The notes beneath the pieces are model-generated. The model made no database searches. It was given only the letters and a program-made list of their open reading frames with translations, and was not told the DNA's origin. Positions 46,591 to 58,074 of a DNA stretch of 64,000 nucleotides are shown here, piece by piece. The position numbers and the translations under genes are program-made. This DNA comes from Acanthosoma haemorrhoidale (taxonomy: Eukaryota > Arthropoda > Insecta > Hemiptera > Acanthosomatidae), in assembly GCA_930367205.1 (NCBI GenBank), contig OV884009.1, forward strand, positions 85,581,189 through 85,645,188, in the 5' to 3' direction. Position 1 is the first letter of the stretch; every line of letters begins with the position of its first letter.

Positions 46591-48519
46591 AATAAATTCA
46601 AATAATTTATGGCCATACTAATAACAGATAGTTGTCATCACAGGGGCAATTTTAAATACCTTTTATTTTCAAATGTTCAACAAATTAAATAGTTGATAGC
46701 TCGTAACTATTTCTAATAGAGTTGCCTTTAATATTATTGTGGAAACGTTTGAGGAGCATTAACGCAAAAGTTTATGTTTACACCATAAATTATGTGTTTC
46801 TAAAAATGAAAAAGTTTATGATTCTTTCGATTTTGTATCAATACGTTTAATGTATTAACAATCGAAGCGTCACGTTCGCTATTTCGTTCCACTTAGGGTT
46901 GATTGTTCCAATTAGGAAACAATCAAGCAAAATATTTTTTCAAATAGGACAGCTATGTTAATTTACCGTAATCACCTCAATATCCGACCCGAAATCTATT
47001 TACAATATTAACTAGACATACTACAACATGAATGTAAGTAATGGAGATTACTGTTAAAAACTCAATATGTTTGAGTGCCTCTAGCCTCTAGTACATTACA
47101 TGAAATTGTGGGAAGAGTTTGGACAATTCGCAGTGTGTAGCGCTAAGTGTTTTAGCTTTATCTTCCCCCTGTTTCCTAAAACCGCACAGGTCTTAATTAA
47201 ATTCAGAAAAACTTGGTCGGTCCCTCCAGCCGGCATTTTTATTGCACAAAACCACCCCATGATTATAACCTCAAGTGGAACTGTTATTGTTTCTACCCCG
47301 TTCGACTTTAACGGGGCCCTCGATATCATTCTGAGGCCACAGAAAAAAAAAGTAATACCCTACCTTATTTCTTTGAATTGATGTCCGTGGGAAAATTGCA
47401 AAATTCTTCATACCGTGTATTGCTTATTAACCCACTACCTAATGATTTAATTATGTGTACGCGTTTGCAGTATTTGATAAAAAATATCATTGCTAAAATT
47501 AATTACATTACCATTAGACATTTACTAATAATAACGAACTTTGTCGATTTGAAAAGGTAAACGTTTTGAGGATCTTAGAATAATAATATTAAAATTCAAA
47601 TTAGTAATGAATTTGTGCATACATAATTTACTGATAATAATGTATACTTGTATATCAGATTTGGAACGTTATGAACCCATCGTTGAAACAGCTTTAACAT
47701 GATTAAATGGGTTCGAAAAAACCATATATAAAAATATTTCATCATCGAAGGGCATAATCACGAAATGCATTATACATTCCACACCTCCTCGTAAACTGTT
47801 TTTGTTACTATGGGGGCGTTTTTAACACACAAATTGTCATCTTCATGTCACACAATATCAAAACATTATTCACTGTCTTTTTCCAGGTAATATAAAATTG
47901 AACCGAGGAAATAATATTGAAGCATAGGTATCAAAATTCGTATGTCACTCATCTTTCTAATAAAGTGACCAAATGGCTTTATTACTTATGTTGTCAAGTT
48001 TATAAGTAGGGTTGGTAATGTAAACACTTCGGATCATAGACATTTAAACGTTTTTACTGTTTGCGATATTGCAGTTTAGTATATATTTTACTTATAGGGC
48101 TTTCTCTTATAGTACCTGTACGGTATTATCATACTATACGGTAAGTACCTGACCTTCTATAATACTATTAGTGATTCCAGTTCACCTTATTAAGTATAAA
48201 AAGTGGAACTGAATATAATTTAGTTTAAAAGTTTTGAAAAAAAATGCTAGGTTTTAGGTATTTATGCAATAGTTTCATTTAACAGTACGATACTCTATCG
48301 GATTCATTTTTATCCAATTACATAAAATATGGTTTAATTAAATAAAAATAATGCCATAACTACTTTGGAAAAGTTTAAGATGGTGCAGTAGTTGGTACGG
48401 TGTTGGGTCCGTACCTCATGCAAACTATTATCATATTTCTCTATATCTACAATTTCCTAAACTTTAAATCCTCCACTCCCGGGACACAAGATCCAGCATC
48501 TTTGATATTTCCGCCCATT
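46591..48519. other. mostly featureless; unassigned ORF at 47100-47381
   Basis: A/T-rich apart from 47100-47350, which is GC-richer and open on both strands: 93 codons on the plus and 77 on the minus. The plus frame is hydrophobic with Pro/Phe-rich segments. I recognise no family, and it lacks obvious splice sites that would make it a convincing exon. Confidence 0.35.
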
Positions 48520-48710
48520 CCACAGATCTGCAGCATTCGGCCGCTCCTTTCTTGCTCGCTTGACAACTCTCTGGAAATTTTTCCCTCTTAAAATCCATCA
48601 TGCTTTATTTTTATCTAATTTTAAAACCTCCCTACTACTTTCTACTATTTTTACTATACGCGAATATTATTATACTTTACTGTTGATAAACCCGTAGTTT
48701 CAAAGTTTTA
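48520..48710 (+). mobile_element. LINE ORF2 extreme C-terminus
   Basis: Plus-strand translation reads FGRSFLARLTTLWKFFP, then FLSNFKTSLL. This matches the closing motif of CR1/L2/RTE-type LINE proteins (sFf.Rta.lWN.LP......FK..L). Only this motif is readable; upstream sequence is out of frame and the 3'UTR is not recognised. Confidence 0.5.
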
Positions 48711-49498
48711 AAGCAGTAACCACTAATGTTTATTTATTTTGTATTGTTATTATTTGTTTTCTTTTTATCTTTTAAAATTTAATGTTGTATTGTACTTTTT
48801 TTTTAATTTATTTATTATCCTTATTTGTTTCTACTGTGACATATTATTTCTCTTTTGTACGACAAAGTTGGTAGTTATTTATTTTTATCTTGTTGTTATT
48901 CATAGGGGGACATAGTCCCAGAATAGCGATATTCTTAAATCTATGAGTCTGAGGCTTCCGTGGTATGGACTAGGATGTTACTTCATAACATTAACTTCAA
49001 GTTTCCTTTATTATTTAATTACTTTTTTTTTTATAAGAAATGTATTTATCACACCGAGTGGGTTAAAACCTAACACACCTAAGCACTGAATAATTATTTG
49101 ATTTGTGTTTTGTCCTTTAAAACTAAAATTACAAAAATGTTAGTAAAATCGGGTTATATGTATATATATGTAAAGAAAGTAAGCTTTCTTCAATTAAATT
49201 AGCAGCGCTTTGTATATCACGCGCGTGCTTCAGTTGGCTGCCACTAGGTGGAGCTAGAGACATATGACCAGAAGGTTTTTAAAAGGTTTTTAGTGTGGAA
49301 CAATTAAGTAAAGTGCAAACAGTGATAACAATAAACTGTAATTGTTGTTTCTTTTGTTTTACAGGTATGAATTTAGATTTTATTTGTAATAGTTGTAAAC
49401 TAATTATCAATTAAAGGAAAATAAACTTTTGTTTTACAGAGAAACAGATTACTTATTGTTATAATAAGAAGACCTAACAACCCTTATAAAACAACAAT
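48711..49498. other. no gene; possible leader of the gag-like element
   Basis: 49190-49440 contains a GC-richer patch (CACGCGCGTGCTTCAGTTGG, about 49218) and a pyrimidine tract ending TTTTACAG (about 49365). It could be an LTR or leader of the element whose ORF starts at 49499-49508. No matching second LTR was found downstream. Confidence 0.3.
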
Positions 49499-50110
49499 TT
49501 GTTTATGATGTCAAAACTGCAGTTTGAATTTACGGTAGTGACTTCACCAAAAGACAGTAAAGCAAATGCAATTGCCATCACCTCAATTGGTACAGGAGAT
49601 GGAAGAAGATATATATTGCCAGAAGAATTCAAATATATGGAAGATCATGTGGAGTTGAAAAAGAAAAGTAAGTACACAAAGTTAGTTAATTCATTAAACA
49701 GAAGAAATCAGATAAGAAGAGTGTGGATTACAATGACAAAAGAATTAGAGGGCGCATACATAGATGAAGATGGAAATCTGCAATTTAAAGATCAATATTT
49801 AGAGGAAATAAATGAAGAAAGTACAAACAAAACACAAGATCATAATCTAAAGGAAATACTAGAGAAACTGATAGATAAACACAGAATGAAGATAACGAGA
49901 AAGACTTAAAATAAATATCAGAAAAACTTCTCATAGAAAAATTTTGAAGCAAAAATACTAATGCTAAACAGTGGATAGAAAGCTTTGAAAAAGAGTGTTC
50001 TAGATTTCAAATAGATAAAAGTGAGGAAAAAATTAAACTAATGAAACTATTTTTTGATAAACCAAGTTTAGACTGGCACTCTTCCACACTCATAAGGTTT
50101 ATAGAAGTTT
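49499..50110 (+). pseudogene. retrotransposon gag-like ORF, frame-broken
   Basis: The first frame (136 codons, ends 49909) starts with MFMMSKLQFEF. It is Lys/Glu-rich with RRYILPEEFKYMEDHVELKK and an acidic-basic C-terminus, and has no family I can name. After a frame change and a TGA (49945), the next frame gives NAKQWIESFEKECSRFQI and KLMKLFFDKPSLDWHSSTLI. I recognise this as the gag core of some arthropod LTR retrotransposons (..a..Wi..Fe.ec.r..i......l..fl...a.dW). The two parts are probably one gag gene with a frameshift. No protease, RT or integrase follows, so the copy is truncated. Confidence 0.55.
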
Positions 50111-50589
50111 TTATGAGTTTGAACCTGGAAATTAGAATCTACCGGAAGGCAATTTTGATTTGGTGGTATTTGATGCAGATTTTATTGACCATAGAACCTA
50201 CCGGAGGTCAATTTTGACTTTCTATAGACAAGGGTCGTGCGTAAACAGGGGAATGTAATTATCGAGCGTATCGATTTCGCATCGAATCGAACGCCCACGC
50301 CTTACCTGGCTCACTCTCCTACCAACTGCAGCGCGGCATTGTCTCTTCTTGTTCATCACACTTGGTGCATCTTCTCCTGGAGCAATTTGAGCCTCGATAA
50401 TGCATCGTTATAGAACTACTAGAACTTGGGGCGAGTTATTTATTTTTTTTAGGGTATATTTTCACCTCACTTATACATTGAAGAGTGGACTGATGAGGGC
50501 TTACTATATCTACGGTGGTTTTGAAGCAACAAACAACTGAACACAAGTGAATGTCCCGAAACCTTAATTTCCAACACTTTCCCGATTAA
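50111..50589. other. short direct repeat, otherwise unassigned
   Basis: A 29-base imperfect repeat (TAGAATCTACCGGAAGGCAA... at 50133 and TAGAACCTACCGGAGGTCAA... at 50192) is spaced 59 bases apart, suggesting a tandem duplication. A GC-richer part lies at 50240-50400 with no gene. Confidence 0.45.
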
Positions 50590-52115
50590 CCCCCCTCACC
50601 TCACATCTAGGCCTGTGTTGGGGTGTTAAGGTTAGGGGGAACCCCGCCGCGGGTTAGGATCTCTACGAGCTGGGTGCTATCCGACAGGCGTCCAGAATGA
50701 GATAAAATGGGCAGACCTGTGGTATTTGACCTTTGCTGGCGGCTTAGTCGGTGGGCAGCTTTATTCGTATTGATCTGACCCCATAAGATCTATGATGGTG
50801 TGCCCCGACAGTGCACTATGTACAGGATAAGAGGAACAGGGTAGGTGTTATAGGTAGTTTATGTGGTCTTGAAATGACTACGAATTCACACTAGGCATCT
50901 AAGGGTAGGCGAAAACCGCCCGGATCCCAAAGGCGAGTGTGAACCGGAGAGGGGCAGACTGGATCGCTGGGGGAGACGCTACTAGGTAAAGTTGGTAGGG
51001 CCCCAGATGGCTGAGAATCCTACTAGGAAGTCGTGGGGTTGTGGGGGTTTGACAACGCCGGACTAAAACATAGCAATGGTGGGGACCTCGAACTTTTCGT
51101 GGATGTCGGGAGCCTTCATTTCATGGGAAGGGGTGTGCCATAGTGCTGAGCGCAGGATGTTGTTCTGGAAATACCTTGAAATGTCTTGTTATGGTGCTGG
51201 TGTGAAGAAATCGAAAAAGCGGAGTCCCAACCAAACAGTAGGGATGGCCTCAGGACGCTCTGACATATCAACTGCCTAAGAGATATAGCCAGGCTTAAGA
51301 TGAGATGCTAGAGAGAGTAGTAAGTCTTACGTACTCTTTTCAGTTTCTCCTGCAGATGTTGGCCGAATGTCATATCCCTGCCTAGGTTGATTCCTAGGTA
51401 GTATATGTTATTGGCGAGATTGCAGTCAGTCCCATCTATGTTGAAGCTTGTTGGGAGCTTTCTTTCCCGTGCTGGAACGAGAAAACGATCCCTTAAGTCT
51501 TTGCCGGGTTTACTTGAATGTTGACGGCTCGTAGCCTGTCAGCGATTAACTAGCTGACGCTCTCTGCAGCCTTTAGCGCTTTCACTGGTGCTGTAGACTC
51601 CTATGTCGTCCACATATACCACTACCTCACAGTTGGAGTATAATCCTCCTACTATGTGCGCGGTGTATATGGAGAAGAATAGGGGTCCCAGCACCAACCC
51701 TTGGGGCACTCCGATGGTGAATTATTGTCTGATGGTAGATATGGTTCCTATTCGCACAAAAAAAGTTACTACCTGCGAGATGGGAAACCATTATATCCTG
51801 TAGTTGCACCAGGAAGTCATATTCGCTCAGACGTTGCAGTAGTGTGTGATGATCCACAGAGTCGAAAGCTTTAGAGCAATCGAGGGAGGTCATCGCAGTG
51901 ACGTTTTTTCTCCACATGTTCGTTGTGACGTACTGTTGATGTTTCACCAGATTTCTGTACGAACTGAGGCCCTCACTGAAGCCGGTCTGATTGAGGTGGG
52001 ATAATGTGCTGAGAGTCGCAATGCCTGGCGAGATGGTTGTAGAGAATCCTTTCGTAGATCTTTGACAATTGAGTCGGCTGACAGATGGAAATGGTGTTCT
52101 GCAACTTATAGATGG
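50590..52115 (-). mobile_element. LINE-C: RT with YVDD box, decayed
   Basis: In minus order across frame changes: QLSKIYERILYNHL (about 52075-52030), GLSSYRNLVKHQQYVT, LDCSKAFDSVDHHTLLQRLS (motif A, about 51890-51830), TIGVPQGLVLGPLFFSIYT (motif B, about 51720-51662), VVVYVDDIGVYS (motif C, about 51632-51597), IYYLGINLGRDMTFGQHLQE (about 51410-51350) and RQLICQSVLRPSLLFGWDSA (about 51270-51210). These are in the correct order for a Jockey/CR1-type RT. The sequence 50590-51060 is GC-rich and probably its C-terminus and 3'UTR. There are at least three frameshifts, so the copy is inactive. It differs from LINE-A, which has FADD. Confidence 0.82.
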
Positions 52116-52470
52116 TACGAGAAGAGGGGAACTTCTATTTGTTCGTGGTGAAGAACAACAAAAAAGAAAGAGGCTGTCAACAAGGCATTGGTACGCCACC
52201 TTTAAGTATTATTTTATATATATATATGTAATTTATAGTATTTTAGTCTCCACCCTGAGCTCTCACTATATTAAAATTTTGATTTTGTTGTAATCACCTT
52301 GAGCTTTTCTCGTTTTCAGTAACATTTCGTACTCCTGTATATTATTGTAGTTGAAATTATTTTGATTTTTTTTCGTCACCCAACAAATTATTTATATTCT
52401 AAAATATTATGTACGCATTTTTAATTTTATCGTGCAATTATATTCTATTAATTTGATTAGATATGACATA

Positions 52471-52641
52471 AACCTGGTGGATTTGAACGACTGAAAATCA
52501 AAGAGTTCTATCTGCAGATAGACAAATAGTTAACTAAAGAAACTCTTTAGTTTTAAAATATGAAGTTAATCCACGTTCAGAGAATCATGGTGTGGTTTCC
52601 TTGGACACTACATGAACCTTTAATTATCTTAATGGAAGGTA
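52471..52641 (+). repeat. direct repeat R1, left copy
   Basis: AACCTGGTGGATTTGAACG ... AAAATATGAAGTTAATCCAC ... CTTTAATTATCTTAATGGAAGGTA. The same blocks occur in the same order at 53849-53994. The two copies flank the Tc1 fragment. They may be two copies of a short dispersed repeat or terminal repeats of something larger. The 52116-52470 gap holds A/T-rich DNA with no feature. Confidence 0.6.
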
Positions 52642-53311
52642 ATGTATCATGGCTAATTACCAACTCACAGGATATATATAAAATTATAATTTTTGGTAAA
52701 TTATACATTTATTAATTAATTAAAATCCGACTGTTTGTTTTATCCATACTTTTTAGTACATTTTCCTCTTCTGAATGGTATTTTGCTCAGTATTCCGTAT
52801 CATAATACTAAAATTAACATTTAATTGGATAGAAAGAACTATATTTAATAGAGCCGAATTAAACAAATAAATAAAAAGATCGTGCCATCTTGATTTGATT
52901 TTCATTATCGGTAACATATTATACTAATTTTTCCAAATCTATTAAACAATAACATACATAAAAGTAATAAACTAATATTTCTTCTAAGCTAGTAGAGGTA
53001 TACTAACCTTAAAATGTTTAACATAGAAACGTATGTTATGGGGTCCCGGTACTGGTCATCATTCCCACTCAAGTTTTGAGCGACTGTGACTCCCTCGCTC
53101 TATATTTGATCTTCAACACATCGTGAAACATTCCATTAGCTTGCTGGGGGAAAATCTCCTTATAAGTTAGGGGCTCCTGGGCAGAATACGTATCTACATA
53201 CTGTATCAATCTTAATATAAATGATAATCGTACATTAGTATGAATTAACTCTTACATCCCAATTAATAATTCTGTACAAGCAAATAGTAAATATTTAAAT
53301 AAAGATCATTA
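52642..53311. other. no feature recognised
   Basis: A/T-rich DNA between the left direct repeat and the Tc1 element. Confidence 0.45.
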
Positions 53312-53834
53312 TACACTGGTGGACAAAGTTAACGAACCACCATGACTTATTTTTTATTTAAGCATCTTAAACATACTTAATTTAAATAAATGTTTCAATA
53401 AGCAAAAGAACAAGTTCTTAGTACTGGAAGCATATGGAAATCCCTTGTTAACGGCCTATTTTTTGTCTTATTCATAACAATGCGTGTTGTCAACAATGAA
53501 TGAATATCACGCGCTTAGTGCAGTTTTTGAACAGTTTTAATCCCTATAATCAGGAATATGAGTGAGGATAATATTATAAGGGTTGTTACACTGTTAGAAG
53601 AAGAGTCATCAAATAGTTGCCTGGAGGGTATTCATCACAGGACGACTGGCCGTGCTACACGCAGTTATCAGGACAAAGGCGACCGAGGTCTACCAATCAA
53701 ACTTAGGATAGGATTATTCGGGATCAGGCAATAACAAATCGAAATGTGACCGGAAATGAACAAAAGAAATATGTTTACGTTACTTATAAAAACAAAATCG
53801 TGGTGGTGCGGTAATTTTGTCCGTCTGTGCACTA
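53312..53834 (+). mobile_element. Tc1-like DNA transposon, internally deleted
   Basis: The left terminal repeat TACACTGGTGGACAAAGTTA (53312) continues with ACGAACCACCATGA. The right end, reverse-complemented from about 53834, reads GTGCACAGACGGACAAAATT then ACCGCACCACCACGA, an imperfect inverted match. The interior holds the start of a Tc1 transposase: ATG near 53560 (MSEDNIIRVVTLLEEE), then in another frame DRIIRDQAITNRNVTGNE (about 53705-53757). These belong to the paired-type helix-turn-helix DNA-binding part. The DDE catalytic domain is absent, giving a nonautonomous ~520-bp copy. A TA target duplication is possible at 53310-53311 on the left, but the right side is unclear. Confidence 0.8.
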
Positions 53835-53848
53835 GCTTATATATATAT

Positions 53849-53994
53849 ACCTGGTGGATTTTAATGGTTGACACGGTTGGAAGTCTAAGCTAGAAAGTGT
53901 TTTAGGTTAAAAATATGAAGATAATCCACTTTTGGGATCTTCGAGTGGTTGCCCTAAACACTATTCGCATCTTTAATTATTTTAATGAAAGGTA
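53849..53994 (+). repeat. direct repeat R1, right copy
   Basis: ACCTGGTGGATTTTAATGG ... AAAATATGAAGATAATCCAC ... CTTTAATTATTTTAATGAAAGG, matching 52471-52641 in the same orientation. It begins directly at the right end of the Tc1 fragment and ends at a G-run. Confidence 0.6.
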
Positions 53995-54524
53995 GGGGGG
54001 GGGGGAGAGGAGAAGGCCCACACAGGAGGTTAATCCAAAATGAAGAGGAAAGTATCTGACAATTAAAAGTTAAGCTGAGGAGGTTCGGTGAAAGGGAAAA
54101 AGGAAGCGAGGCTTGAAGTTTGCCCGGTTTTCCGCCGGCTCTGGATCCTTCTATCGGCGCCAAGATCCTATTGAGTCAGGTCCTGTCTTTGTCTCTTTAG
54201 TGGGCACCCACTGCCTTCATCAAGTCGGTTCCCTCCAACTTTTTACCTTCACTACCCGCAACTTCTCCAAAACCTCTAAATATTTTTACTAATGGACGCC
54301 TCCTATTCAATCATTTCGCTTCTCCAGGCGGTGATAAGTTCTATGGGCAGAGGACTGGAGGTAAGCAGCAAGATCAAAAGGTTTTCTAGCATCTATTAAG
54401 CTTCCGATATTTACATACAAACTTTGAACTGCTTATAATACATCTCTTTGTTTGCAATTATTTGGAAATAAGTATCACTCATTAACTCTAGCCAAACTCA
54501 CTCAAAGATGTTACGCTATGTCAA
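53995..54524. other. unassigned GC-richer block
   Basis: 54000-54360 is richer in G+C (for example GTTTTCCGCCGGCTCTGGAT, about 54127) but has no frame above 70 codons. It is possibly an old repeat; nothing recognised. Confidence 0.35.
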
Positions 54525-54700
54525 TATATGTACACAAGAATTCTCAATTGGTAGAGCCTCTATGTAGATGAGAGGTTCTGGCTTCAAGTCCCAATCTTGC
54601 CAGTAATTTTTCTTTGGCTGATAATTATTAATAATAGCGCAACCAATAACACAGTAAAAATGTCTCACTTGATTTGATGTTTTTATCCTTAAAGTAGGAA
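54525..54700 (+). repeat. tRNA-derived SINE, copy 3 (best preserved)
   Basis: An A-box-like TTGGTAGAGCCTC (54548-54560) and B-box-like GGCTTCAAGTCCC (54580-54592) are spaced as in a tRNA. A TTGCCAGTA end follows, then a non-tRNA body with TCTTTGGCTGATAAT and AATGTCTCACTTG. The internal RNA polymerase III promoter explains how such elements are transcribed; mobilisation by a resident LINE is inferred. It shares the head with 2225-2345 and the body with 2585-2725. Confidence 0.6.
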
Positions 54701-57019
54701 TCAAACTTTTCGAAACTACGTATCTGAGTTTTCCATTACTGTGTTTTACACCGCTAGTAAAAGCAAATTATTCTAAATTTTTATTAGTATTTTAAGGGTA
54801 GCGTATACACTACATAAAATCTAGTCACCCAGCATGACCAACAGAAGCAAGTGGTGGAGAAGTTTGGGTCATAGAGACCAATTGATGAAATAAAAAATAT
54901 TTTTTTCTGTATGCTACTCATCAAAAACATTTTAATTTTGTATGTTAATATTGATATATTGACTCAAGCCTGTCACCATCAACATATTTGTCTGAAAGCC
55001 CGACGACTTGAGGTGGCCGGAAGGAGCATTCTTCTAGCAAAATTTGTTTATGGGTTTGCAGTTATTATTATGCAATGTTATTATACAATATTAATTTTAT
55101 TTCTTCTGACATGATAAATATCGTTAATTGATTTGATTGTTTTAATAGATCTAATTAATTATTTAGAATATTTTTTTTTTCTAAATCTTGCAAGCTTTTG
55201 TAATTTCGCTAGTAAATCAAGTTTTATAAGTTTTTTTTCATTTATTACTAATTATTTTTGGTGTTTAAAATTTGTCGTTATTTTTTTAATAGTAAAACAT
55301 CGAATAGTGAGACGAATGTCGTAGGAAGGGTTTTCATGAAAATTCTAGCTACCGTTACAACTAAATCAGTCATTTAAAAATACATACTGTTAATTGAACC
55401 TATTGAATTTTATAACACAAAAATTAAAACATTTTTTGATATTGGTCGCATGTGGCCAAAGCTTTAGAAAATATAATGCTCAAGTTATTAATAAGTTAAA
55501 CTTTAGCACAAAAAAGTTTTTAAAATTAATAACTAAACAGTCATTCTAAGTAATATTTATAAAGCGGAATAGGGTTTTTTAATATCCCTTTATAACTAAT
55601 ATCCGAAGTCCAATTGGAATGAGCACTCAAATCTTTTCTTTCCTTGTTGAAAACTCCTACAATTTTCAGCCAGATATTCTTATATAAAGAATAGCTACCA
55701 TGTATTTTTTCAACTTATATCTACGTGCGAATATAGTACTTAGTGCAAAACATTGACAACATTTTTATTTATATAGTTAGCTTTCACAATTTTAATTTTT
55801 GAATTTTACTTGCATTTACTGTCTCTAAGCGTATGGGGAAAAAGGAGTATATTATAATATGACTTGAGAAATATTAAAAATAAGATCAGATCACTTATAA
55901 AGATTCGGAACCGATTTATTCGCATTTTATTATTTTTTTCTCATAATCACTTCATTATACCAAAATCAAAAGCTATTAATTGAAAAATACTGATTGATTA
56001 TGGTATTTTCACTTGCTAATTAGCTTTTCAAATTATAAATGGAGAGTTAAATGGATAAACGGCAATCAGATAAAACGCATAATTGTATTTTGTTCTCGAT
56101 TCAATTATTATCAATGCGAAAAAAAAGCGATTTTGTCTTGTCAATTGTTTTATTGAAGTTCATTATCATGCATATCACTTTTCTTGTCTTTGCCGCAAAC
56201 CATCGAACCACGGTTCGCTATCAATACTCTTCACTGCCCATATTTAACTTTCCTGATTTTACCATATCTTCTTTCAATCTAAAAAATCATAATTCATCAC
56301 TATTAGCATCAAGGAGTAGAATATTATGCTGGGAGATTGGCTTTGCTATTATAAAGAGAGTTGTTACGTTTTCTTCAAATCTAATAACGAACTACTTTAC
56401 TCCACACTATGTTTGTCTGCATCAGGTCCCGATAACTTGATAGGTAATAATTAGTAACGAAATTTAGGTACAAAACGAAATGAGGTAGATACGAGTACAG
56501 TGTGGGTAGCTAATTAATTGATATTAGTATGTAAAATTTGACAGGTTTGACCACTATATTACGTAATACATATTTCATAAGGCATTTGTCAATTATGTTT
56601 GCATAATATAATATATCTTGCCATACCCTTGGTTTTTACAAACGTATCAGCTGTTACATATTAATGTCAACTCGTATGGTACCCACACTGCTCTAGCTCA
56701 ATATAAGTAGATTCTCTTCATAACAATGCCACGTGTAGGAATATGCCGGGTTTTACGGTGGAAACTGTAAGTTAAGTTTGTTTTTTAATGCTATCCTGTG
56801 TTAACCAGACCGGAAATACGCTTATCGCGATATTCCTTATATACCAAGAAGAACATGAAAGACAGAAGTCACATTTAGTCCGAGTATAATGATCAAAAGT
56901 TCAAAACTTTATATTTTCCAAGAATCTCTCACGCACCTATCTACCATATGGAGACAAAGGGGAAATTTGCCAAAGATAATACTACGGTCAAAACAATTAA
57001 GGCGAGTTGGCATAAGGCA
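54701..57019. other. no gene recognised; 129-codon ORF at 56051-56440
   Basis: The 129-codon plus frame begins MDKRQSDKTHN, contains one hydrophobic stretch (about residues 29-48) and matches no family I know. Codon use is as A/T-rich as the flank, so chance is likely. The rest shows nothing. The last 300 bases may hold the decayed 5' end of the Tigger element. Confidence 0.35.
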
Positions 57020-57740
57020 TTAAAGATAAACTAGAGAAGTGGTCAAGAATTCAACCCCGTGGTAAGATTCCCATCAGTGGGCCAATATTTCAAGAGAAAG
57101 CCAACGATTCTGGTAAGCTTTTTAATAATCTAAGCTTTGTTTCCTCTTTATTCATTACGGTTTCGAAAAATACACAACATTGTTGAGATCTTCGGTGAAG
57201 CTGCGAACGTTTCAGGACCAGTTACCGAGAATTGGTTGCAAAACGTCTGCCCAACACTTCGTGAAAATTATGAGGACAACTACATTTACAACGCTGATGA
57301 AAAAGGGCTATTTTTTCGTTTAACACCAGATAAAACCAATCAACTTAAAGGTGAGACGTACAATGAACGAAAGCCCTCTAAAGGTAGCCTTACGGTGGTG
57401 CTTGTAGCCGTATAGAAATATGACCGGATCTGAATTTTCTTGTGATAGGAAAGTCCCGAACGCCGCGGTAGTAAGAATGTCAAAACATTACCCGTCGATT
57501 TCAAAACCAACAGGAAAAGCTAAATTAAAAAAAAATGCGCATCACGACAATTCTGAGTGGAATGACATAATATAAATAATTAAAAATATCAGTTCTTGAT
57601 GTCATTTTGATAATGGAGAATGCCTGTAGTGTCGATTCAGAAAAATCTATTGAAAATCTGGTTTCAATAAAACGAATTCACAAACTATTGAGATTCTTGA
57701 TCAGACTGACGAACTTAAAGATTTGGAGGAAGCGAGTGAA
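57020..57740 (+). pseudogene. Tigger/pogo-type transposase relic
   Basis: Across frame changes the plus strand reads KLEKWSRIQPRGKIPISGPI then FQEKAND (57028-57115; end of the CENP-B-like DNA-binding part), ENYEDNYIYNADEKGLFFRL (57262-57321; first catalytic Asp of the DDE nuclease), a GKSKNP-like stretch, KNVKTLPVDFK (about 57474-57505), and a C-terminal part with KSGFNKTNSQTIEILDQ and DELKDLEEA (57655-57735). Tigger proteins normally exceed 450 residues; here the N-terminus and the region with the second and third Asp are gone. No terminal inverted repeats are visible. At 57740 it passes directly into a LINE-A tail. Confidence 0.8.
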
Positions 57741-57850
57741 TGAAGAATTGTTAACATGGTATGAATGAGAACATTGAACACTATTACTTATTGCCCAATG
57801 AGGCAGATTGTAATTTTATCACAATAAAAGATTATAAAAAAAATGTATTG
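57741..57850 (+). mobile_element. LINE-A tail fused to the Tigger relic
   Basis: GAAGAATTGTTAACATGGTA, TGAATGAGAAC, TTGCCCAATGAGGCAGATTG (hairpin with one G-T pair) and TAATTTTATCACAATAAAAG are the terminal LINE-A blocks in order, in the same orientation as the Tigger coding strand. The junction bases are nearly identical to those at 43.82-43.86 kb. Confidence 0.82.
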
Positions 57851-58074
57851 TACGTTTTTATTATTCATAGGCGACAAACTTCCAGAATATACTCCTATAG
57901 TTTATTTCAATTCAATATATTTCACTTGTAAGTCAAGATTGAAAAGTATACCACTAATCATCATGTAGTTTTTTTGTTGTATTTGGGCGCGGAGGGCATA
58001 TTGTACGCCAATCAGTAATTGTGTCAATGATCTCGTCAAGGCCATATTTTTTTTTTTTTTTTTACGTTCTCAAT

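Noticed and set aside
56051..56440. 129-codon plus-strand ORF as a gene
   Set aside because: Composition equals the A/T-rich flank, no domain or family resemblance, and no supporting splice or promoter context.
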